This document shows positions 57,108-64,000 of a stretch of 64,000 nt of DNA, piece after piece. Made by a program: the position numbers and the translations under genes. Numbering within the stretch: the first letter of the stretch is position 1; the number at the start of each line of letters is the position of its first letter. The notes below the pieces were generated by a model. That model had not been told where the DNA came from and did no database searches. It saw only the letters and a program-made list of their open reading frames with translations. The stretch comes from Zantedeschia hybrid cultivar (lineage: Eukaryota; Streptophyta; Magnoliopsida; Alismatales; Araceae). The stretch lies in assembly GCA_030544215.1 (NCBI GenBank), contig JARZZO010000016.1, positions 33,378,001 to 33,442,000 on the forward strand, read 5' to 3'.

Positions 57108-57905
57108 CTTTAGCTCTCTTCACTCTTCAGTCTTCACAGTTCACACAAGAAGAGAGAGAGAGGCAAAGCGTTTGTGTGTGAGCGAGATTTGAGAGAGAGG
57201 GATAGAGAGTGAGATAGTGAGTGAGAGAAACAAAGAGAGGGCTTCGGCCTTCTCCATAGTTGACAGGGGAGAGAGAGAGATTGAGAAAGAGAGGGGAGCA
57301 GAGAGTGAGAGTGAGAGACAACAGAGGGCTCCGGTCTCTCCTTAGTTGAGAGAGACAGAGAGAGGGAGAGTGAGAGTGAGAGTGAGAGAGGGCAAAGAGT
57401 GAAAGTGAGTAAGATAGTGAGTGAGAGAGACAGAGAGAGGGCTTTGGCCTTCTTTATAGTTGACTGAAGAGAGAGATTGAGAGAGAGGGGGTAGAGAGTG
57501 AGAGTAAGAGAGATACAGAGTGAGTGAGACAGAGTGCGTGTGAGAGAGAGAGTGAGAGTGAGAGAGAGGGATAGAGGGAGATAGTGAGGGCTTTGACCCC
57601 CTTCAACCACAGAGAGAGTGAGCGATATAGAGGCAGAGAGCGAGAGTGAGAGTAAGAGACAGGGAGTGTGAGAGAGCGAGATAGAGGGAGATAGAGAGGG
57701 CTTCAGCCCCCTTCAACCAGAGAGAGAGAGAGAGAGACCGAGAGATACAAAGACAGAGCGAGAGTGAGAGTGAGAGAGAGGGATAGAGGGAGATAGACAG
57801 GGCTTCGACCCCCTTCAACTAGAGAGAGAGAGATACAGAGACAGAGAGAGTGAGAGAGAGAGTGAGAGAGAGAGAGAGTGAGAGATAGAGAGCGTAAGAG
57901 AGAGG
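57030..57905 (-). repeat. GA-rich minisatellite in the hAT-B 5' region
   Basis: A (GA)n background is punctuated about eight times by a GAGGGCTT(C/T)(A/G)GCC...CTTCAACCA-like block, near 57043, 57103, 57237, 57320, 57437, 57587, 57696 and 57798 (spacing 60-150 bp). On the minus strand this yields long LSLSLSL-type frames, which are artefacts of the repeat. Confidence 0.85.
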
Positions 57906-58317
57906 AGTTACCTACCGCCGTTGTCGCCGCCGCCAGAGAAGCTTCCTGCCGCTGCCTACTTCTGTCCTTGCTGGGGGAGACCACAAAGAGCTTATGTCGG
58001 GGCTGACGTAGGGATTAGGGTTTCGATCGATCGGGGAGGGGGAATAGGTTTATAAGGGGTGGGCCGGTGGGCTCGTTTAAGTATTGGGCCGGTTTAAACC
58101 CCAAATGGACCGGACGGGCCATTCTTATCGGGTCGGGCATGTTTGGGCTTGGTATAAGGCGCTTTGAGGCGCTGAAGGCAGCAAAGGTGCACCTAGGCGA
58201 ACGCTTGGGTGATTGAGGCATTTCCCGTAATCACCTAGGTGAAAAGAGTGCCTCACCTCGCCTCGCCTCGTCATTTCGGCGTTCGCCTCAGGCGCCTTTG
58301 ATAACATAGACATCCAT

Positions 58318-58779
58318 TCAAATCTTGTTTAATCCTTACTGGTTTAGTCATTGTGAGAACCAACTTCCTATTTGCCTCAGATTTGATTCGTTGAGATTGG
58401 AAGACACCCTAAACCAGTTGACGTTTCTCAACTTCCACCTTCACTCGGTTCACACTAGAAAGTTGCTGCAGGTGTAGTACTCTAAGCCTCGTTGGTCACT
58501 TATGTAAATTTTTGTCGATTCGCCAGATTGTTAACATCGAATTGCTGGGTGGTCCTGCATTAGCATGATTAGAACAGTGGAGCAGATTACATCTTTCATA
58601 GGTCTTAGCTCCTGAATGGAATGAATATTAAGAAGACAAGAAAGAAAATGAACCATGCTGAGTCCTTGTATTTCAGTGTCCACATGCAGCCTATTAAAAA
58701 GATCCAGAAAAAAAATTAATGGGTTGGTGTGAGCTTATTCATGTGGTTATGCACTGTGAATGTGTGAATACTTGTCAAC
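58318..58779. other. Unassigned sequence between hAT-B and LINE-5
   Basis: No coding sequence or element recognised. It may include the 5' leader of LINE-5. Confidence 0.4.
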
Positions 58780-58829
58780 ATGCAGGGGGAGAGTTCTAGG
58801 TCCCCTCCAGCTTTTGAGACTGGGAGGCC

Positions 58830-60990
58830 ATGGCGGAAGGAGCAGGTGAGTGGAAATTGGTGCAAAGAAGATCTCGTAGAAAGACTAGCTCTCTCTCCCA
58901 CCCCACCCCTCCCCTCCACATCCTCCTCCTCCATTTCTGCTAGGAACAGATTGCTGTTTTCGCTACTTGGGCAGAGGACACTGGGCGAGAGATTGCTGAG
59001 GGCTTGTGAGATGCTTTCTCTCAACCGGGTGGGGCACCATAGCTCCTCCTATAGGAGTCTACCTCTGCATCCATCTACCATAATGGAAGTCCCAGTCTCC
59101 AAACCCAGTGTCATGCTAGCCCCTGTCTCCCCCCAGCCTCTATCAGGCTGCATTGACATCCCATGGTCCCTTGCCATTTCTGAAGCCCGTGCGAGGTTGG
59201 AGGACTGTCTGATTGTCTCTGTTCTTCCTGGTAAGTTCTCTGATCTACCAGTTGGTTGTAGTGGGTCTTCTTGAATCCAAGTGGCCTTCTGCAACCAACT
59301 GGTGTATCAGAGAACTGAGAAACTACTCGTTCCTGGTTCGCTTCTCATCCCTTGTTTGGAGAGCTGAGGGTATTCGTCTAGCCTGCCTTAGTTACGTGTG
59401 GTCTTCTTTTCAAGTTGGCTCCATGGTCTATCTGCATTGCTACTATGCCTGTCCCTGAAGGCAGCAAGGTCTAGTGTTGGTTGTATGGTGTCCCTCTTCA
59501 TGTTTGGAATGCAGACACCTTCCATTCCATTATGGCTCGCTTCAGTGTGCTCAAGAGGATTGACGCAAGGACTCTTGATGGGGAAATGTTGGAGTATGCT
59601 CGTATTTTGATCGAAGTTGATAAGCCAGATCTCATCCCTCCTGAAGTCTTGATCCTAGTGGGAGGGCCACGGTTCTGGATTCGCATTGTCAAGGAAGAGC
59701 CGTCTTGCTCTATCAAACCTTTTGGGCAAGCTAATCCTCAGGGATGGACCTAGGTTGAGGTTGTGGCTGAATACAAGAAATACCAGAGCTTTAAGGATCA
59801 ACCAATGACTGTCTGAGGGATCTCTAGTTCTGTTTCATCTTCTCAAGGAGCTTCCGAGTTCACTCAGTGCCAGATTGCTTCCTCTCGGAATTGGATCTCT
59901 GGGCTGAATCAACAGACTCACCGAGCCAAGCCCAAGTGCCTTCTAGCTACTTCCAAGATGACGGTTCCCATTCCGAAGATAAAAGTCTCTTCGCAAGAGT
60001 TGCCTTTCGTTTCTTCAGAACTTTATGCCTTCCTCATTCTAGGGAGCCGCCTGAGCCATCCTATGACGTTGCTTTTATCGAGGCCGTTGCTGCGGGTTGG
60101 TCCTCTCCGCACCTTGAGGGAGATTCTCACTTCGTTTCTTTTGGCCAAGCTTCCCCAAGCGAAACGGGTGGGGAAGATGAATAGTTGCAGGTGATAGATC
60201 CTTGTACTCGGCAACTTACCTACTCCGCCCCTATTACGGATCGCAACTTACCGCTAGACCAGTCGTCGCCTCCCCCCCCCGAACTGGTTGACCGGTGCCT
60301 CAGTTACGGATCGTAACTTACTCCTGGACAGGTCGTCCCCTTCGAACCAGTCGAACGGATGTTTCCTTGCTCTTCATCCATCCGCCTGATCCATCTTAAA
60401 TTCTGTTGAACTGGGGAGCGTCTTCTTCCTCGTGACGATGGCTCTGTTTTGTGGATGCCTTCCCAGCCTCCGCTCATTTTTGGTTCTGACTCAGGGAGCA
60501 ACCCTGATGCTTGCAGGCTGGCTTCATTGAACGTGGTTCCAACACACTCTGAAGATGCTTATAGCCCTGCTGATCCGCTTGCTTCGGCTTTGTTTGGAAG
60601 CCATCTTTGTTCCTCTCCGGCAAAGTTAATTGTTTTCTTCTGACAATTGTCCCTCTTCCCCTGGAGCTCCCATCTCCCCTTCTTTTGGGGTGGGAAAGGA
60701 AATTATAATTTTCTTAGGGTCCAGCAGTTACTCTGTGAGCTCGGAGGAGAGGTCTGATGACTTGATCAGGTATATAGGGGCACTGGTGGGTATTTCCTAT
60801 GGAGGCAAAGAGGAGACTTTGAGGTCCTCCTTAAAAAAATCCAAGAAATACCTCAATCTCCATAGTTCTATCAAGAAGGAGGGCCAAGGGAAAGGTGTGA
60901 AAGTTGGTAAAAGGGAGCTTCTTTTCATTCAAAACAACAACATTGATCTTGGTGGCAGAGGGAAAAGGCTTTCTTCGCCGGGGAACATAG
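58830..60990 (+). pseudogene. LINE-5 ORF1 (zinc knuckle, DUF4283-like), frameshifted
   Basis: The N-terminus MAEGAGEWKLVQRRSRRK parallels the GEWKTVQ segment of LINE-3 ORF1. The zinc knuckle at 58952-58996 reads CCFRYLGRGHWARDC, with the second Cys of CX2C replaced by Tyr and a stop right after. 59481-59753 encodes GVPLHVWNADTF-like and DARTLDGEMLEYARILIEVD, the DUF4283-type nucleic-acid-binding fold, then FWIRIVKEEPSCSIKP. Several frames are needed to read it through, so the protein is not produced intact. Confidence 0.75.
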
Positions 60991-61000
60991 ACCTTTCCCA

Positions 61001-63721
61001 ATGATCATTCTATCCTGGAACATTAGGGGCCTTAATGGCTCTGATAAATTCAGGGCGGTCAAGCTCTTCTTACTCAATTCAATGTGGACGTTCTGTCTTC
61101 AAGAGACTAAGATGGACAGCTGTGAGGATCTTTTTTTGCTTTCACTAGGGAGACCCAGGATGAACAAGTGGCTTGTTAAACCTCCTTGTGGTATGAGTGG
61201 GAGCATTATTCTCTTGTGGAATGATTTGTTGTTGGACTGTATTGGTTTCAATATTCTTGACTTCTCCGTATCTGCTACCTTCCTCTGCAAAAAACATGGC
61301 TTTATTCGGACATACATAGGTGTCTATGGTCCTACGGCAGCAGCTCTCAAACCTTCATTCTTTCTGGAATTATCCTCTATTAATGGAGTGCATTCCCACC
61401 TGTGGTGTATCTCAAGGGAGTTCAATGCTGCTAGATTTCCTCGTGACAGGTTGAATCACAGTAGATGGGAATCGGAGATGGATCTCTTTTGAGATTGTGT
61501 TCAGTCTGAAGGCTTGATTGAAGTGAACACTCCGGACCACCACTTCACATGGTCAAATTTTAAATCTCCTCCATCTTCATCTAGACTGGACAGATTTTTT
61601 GTGAACACACTGTGGCATTCCAAATTTCCTCTAGCCTCTGCGAGAGGTCTTCCAAGGGCAGTCTCTGATCATATCCCCATCTCTTTATCCACTTTTCCAT
61701 CTAATAGATGCAGCAGAATTTTTAGATTTGAACTAGCTTGGTTGAGAATTGATAATTTCAAAGATCTTGTTATTAAATGGTGGAATGAAGCCCCCTCTGA
61801 GAACCAGGCCTGCAGAAGTTTCTCCTCTAAAATCAAATGGGTAAGGGAGCAAATGAAGCAATGGAACAAAACTTCATTTGGGCAGGATGCAGCCATCAAG
61901 CAAAACCTTTTGTTACAAATTGAACGGCTAGACATGAAAAATGACTTTGGGAACTTGGAGGATTCTGACAGACTGGAATGGGGTAGACTGAAAAGATAAT
62001 ACAATGAATGCCTTCTCAGAGATGAGATCAAGTGGGAGCAAAGGGCCAAAGAAGTGTGGTTGAAACAGGTGATAAAGACACTAATTTTTTTCATACGGTA
62101 GCTAGTATCAAAAAAAGAAATACCAGTTTTGATTCCATCAAAGTAGGGGAGTCGATTTTGAATGAAGCAGCTGATGTCAAACAGTACATCATCTCCTTCT
62201 ATGAGAATCTATTCACTATAGACAATTTCCACAGTCCTACATTCTCTGGAAACCATTTCGACACCCTTTCCGAAGAAGAGGCACCTAACTTGATTGCCCT
62301 TTTAATGAACAAGAAATCAAATCTGCAGTTTTTAGTATGCAAGCTGAGAAGTCTCCTGGTCCAGATGGTATCTCTTTGGGCATCTACCATCATTTCTGGG
62401 ATGTTATTAGGGAGGACCTGATGAGAGCCATTAAGGATTTCAAATCAAATCTAAAATCAGTCACTGTCTTCAATGCTACTCATATCATAGTAGTCACTCC
62501 CGTCCCGTCCCCGCCTGTCCCGGGTAGGACGTCCTGTCCCCGCCTGTCCCGGGTAGGACAACGGGACAGGACAGTTTCTGGTCTGCCTCAGTCCCTGACC
62601 CTGTCTGTCCCGGCCCGTCTCCATCTATTCTGGCCCGTCCTAGCCTGTCCCAGCCTTTCCTAATCAGAATTTGTATTTTTACATGAGATTTTCCTAACTA
62701 CTTAAGCTCCTTGTAAACTTATTTTGGGCTGTTCATTTGATGAATATACTCATTTATAAACCCATAAATCTGTCCTCAATGCTTCTATTGCATTAATTTT
62801 GTGTTTATTTATATATTTATATGTTTATTTTTAGATTATTATTGTATACATATACTTTATGTTTGTTGGAATATGTAGGAAAAAAATTCCGGGACGGGAC
62901 ACCGGAATTGTCCAAGATACCGGGACGTTCCATCCTAGTAGAAAAACAGGACAGGGAGTGGGACAGGATTGACAACTATGACTCATATTGCTCTCATCCC
63001 TAAGAAGGACAATGCCAACTCCATGTCTGATTTCATGCCTATCAGCCTTCTTAACTGCTCCTACAAAATCATCACCAAGATATTGGCAACCATGCTGAAG
63101 AAAGTTATGGGGAAACTCATCGACAGTAACCAATCTACCTTCATTCCTAATAGATTCATTCTTGACAATTATATGGAAAGATCTGAAACTATTCATGATT
63201 TAAAGCTTCACAAAAGGGGTTTTCTTGCCTTCAAACTGGATTTTGAAAAAGCATTTGTTAAGGTGAATTGTTTTTGTCTTGTTTCTGTTATGGAACTATG
63301 GGTTTCAATGCCACTTGGATCAGCTGGATTTATTCTTACATCTCTACTGCTAAATTCTCAATCCTCATTGATGGGGATCCCTGTATTATTTCTTCTCATG
63401 TGACAAGTTTTCAGTATGATCTGGAACAGAGCTCTTCACCTTGAGCTCATTAGAGGTGTTTTGGTGGGTAGTAATCAGAATCTTGTGTCTCACTTGCAAT
63501 TCGCTGATGACACTATGATCTTTTCCCCAGTGGACATCTCTGTTGTAAAGAATATCAAAGTCCTCAATATTGTTGAAGATATCTCTGGTATGAAGATCAA
63601 ATTTTCCAAAAGTGAGCTCTCTGGTCATTTTACTTGTGAAAGGTCTTCGTCTGCCATGCAGTCTATTCTCTGCCAATTGGTAACCCTTTCCTATCAAATA
63701 TTTGGGCCTCCCTTTATTTGA
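61001..63721 (+). pseudogene. LINE-5 ORF2 (endonuclease and reverse transcriptase), interrupted
   Basis: Apurinic-like endonuclease from MIILSWNIRGLNGSDKFRAV (61001) to about 61700, then the linker FELAWLRIDNFKDLVIKWWN, then RT from about 62330. Interruptions: TGA at 61490 in a W position, TAA near 61999, frameshifts around 62060 and 62330, and the MITE, which splits FNATHI from THIALIPKKDNA. Catalytic FADD retained. L1 ORF2 copies its RNA into DNA at the nick made by the endonuclease. Confidence 0.85.
62486..62980. mobile_element. hAT-type MITE, CATAG family, copy 2 (495 bp), perfect ACTCATAT duplication
   Basis: The ends CATAGTAGTCACTCC and (reverse complement) CATAGTTGTCAATCC; the 8-bp ACTCATAT occurs at 62478-62485 and 62981-62988. 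Subterminal blocks repeat GTCCCG, GGGACAGG and CCTGTCC (one CCTGTCCCGGGTAGGAC unit is duplicated), and the centre is AT-rich. It interrupts LINE-5 ORF2. Same family as 9639-10098. Confidence 0.95.
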
Positions 63722-64000
63722 TGGTCAGATCAAGGCTTCAGAATGGAATAACATTCTGAAAAAAACTTGATAGCAGATTTTCTGGATGGAAGTCGAGATT
63801 ACTATCAGATGGTGGCAGATGGATCTTATCCAAAACGGTTCTCTCATCGCTGGCCATTTATTATCTCTCACTTTTAAAATTCTGAAGGCTATAGGAAACA
63901 AAATTGAGTCCATCAGGTGCACTTTTTTCTAGAAAGGGGAGAATTTGAACCAATGGATCTTTAACCCTATTGGTTGGAAAATGGTTTGCGGATCCAAAGA

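Larger units (their letters stand above)
53837..58309 (-). mobile_element. hAT-B transposon, complete ends with perfect ACATCCAT duplications, coding broken
   Basis: The left end CTATGTAGTCAGAGGCG and right end CTATGTTATCAAAGGCG (minus strand) are terminal inverted repeats, and the 8-bp ACATCCAT occurs at 53829-53836 and 58310-58317. Both arms are rich in GAGGCG/CGCCTCA subterminal motifs. On the minus strand the order is a GA-rich repeat leader (57905-57030), a BED-like N-terminus (about 56690-56580), a DUF659-like core in pieces (56250-55379) and a dimerisation tail (54721-54398). Stops and shifts show it is non-autonomous now. Confidence 0.93.
42773..64000 (+). other. Intron 6 (at least 21.2 kb, right end outside window)
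   Basis: It starts at the exon 6 donor CG|GTATGG. The downstream sequence was read for the family's next segments (a DVxLLLDQ-like start, an HPLSND-like motif, a GKDQPPDL-like tail) and none was seen, so the intron probably continues past the window. The alternative is that the gene is truncated here by insertions. The stretch 42773-43780 has no recognisable gene or element. Confidence 0.6.
58780..64000 (+). mobile_element. L1-type LINE, best-preserved copy, runs off the window (LINE-5)
   Basis: ORF1 starts at ATG 58830 (MAEGAGEWKLVQRRSRRK) and has a zinc knuckle (58952-58996) and a DUF4283-like domain. ORF2 starts near 61001. Endonuclease motifs: ILSWNIRGLNGSDKFRAVKL, FCLQETKMDSC, WCISREFNAARFPRDRLNHS and LDRFFVNTLWHSKFPLASAR, with SDHIPI. 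RT: AEKSPGPDGIS, DFMPISLLNCSYKIITKILA, LDFEKAFVKVN and HLQFADDTMIFS (FADD at 63500-63511). Few stops (61490, 61999), plus a MITE at 62486-62980. The 3' end lies outside. Confidence 0.9.

Noticed and set aside
57127..57984. Long minus-strand frames rich in L/S (LSLSLTLTL...)
   Set aside because: They are translations of the GA-rich minisatellite in the hAT-B leader; every frame is open because the repeat lacks stops.
1..64000. tRNA, rRNA or other structured RNA genes
   Set aside because: No cloverleaf with conserved A and B boxes or rRNA signature was noticed by eye; the Met-like sequence at 6770-6781 is an LTR primer-binding site. A covariance-model scan was not possible here.

Overview
The window looks like nuclear DNA of a flowering plant with a large, repeat-laden genome. 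It contains one recognisable host gene, split into short plant-type exons. The rest is mostly decayed transposable elements: L1-type LINEs with DUF4283-like and zinc-knuckle ORF1s, three hAT lineages with BED/DUF659/dimerisation signatures, hAT MITEs, Copia and Gypsy LTR pieces, and a Helitron end. I found no rRNA, tRNA or CRISPR array and nothing bacterial. The balance of LINE plus hAT inside very long introns suggests an early-diverging angiosperm or basal eudicot (sacred lotus would fit), but that is a weak guess.

Host gene (+ strand): a YbaK/ProX-type prolyl-tRNA deacylase (PRORSD1-like). Exon 1 is at 2591-2632. Exons 2-5 are packed into 15411-15980 and exon 6 is at 42723-42772. All reading phases join, giving 115 N-terminal residues that match the family. 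Intron 1 is 12.8 kb and intron 5 is 26.7 kb. Intron 6 runs off the window (at least 21 kb with no recognisable next exon). Everything from 2633 onward apart from exons 2-6 is therefore intron, and most of it is transposon.

Layout. 1-2590: upstream region with an LTR end, a Helitron 3' end and a 410-bp foldback MITE about 285 bp before the start codon. Intron 1: a hAT-A 3' fragment (2848-3720), a complete non-autonomous LTR element with ATATG target duplications and an unrecognised ORF (4102-7186), a LINE with a MITE in it (7192-10915), a deleted hAT-A copy (10921-14532) and a LINE fragment. Intron 5: simple repeats and a small foldback, a LINE (about 18.2-23.2 kb), hAT-C (23.66-28.95 kb), a long hAT-A copy with a nested LINE (29.6-36.0 kb), an antisense LINE (36.0-41.66 kb) and a LINE 3' end. 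Intron 6: Copia gag debris, a LINE (46.6-50.2 kb), an antisense Copia piece (50.2-52.3 kb), a complete but broken hAT-B with perfect 8-bp target duplications (53837-58309) and a LINE running off the right edge (58.8-64.0 kb) that carries a MITE with a perfect 8-bp duplication.

How the parts relate: the transposons do not form a pathway. They are nested in one another and in one housekeeping gene, and the target duplications give the order of several insertions. The most unusual items are the giant-intron gene, the LTR element's ORF with a triplicated WDH(D/V)LF motif, and the five-unit palindromic tandem array kept in two hAT-A copies.
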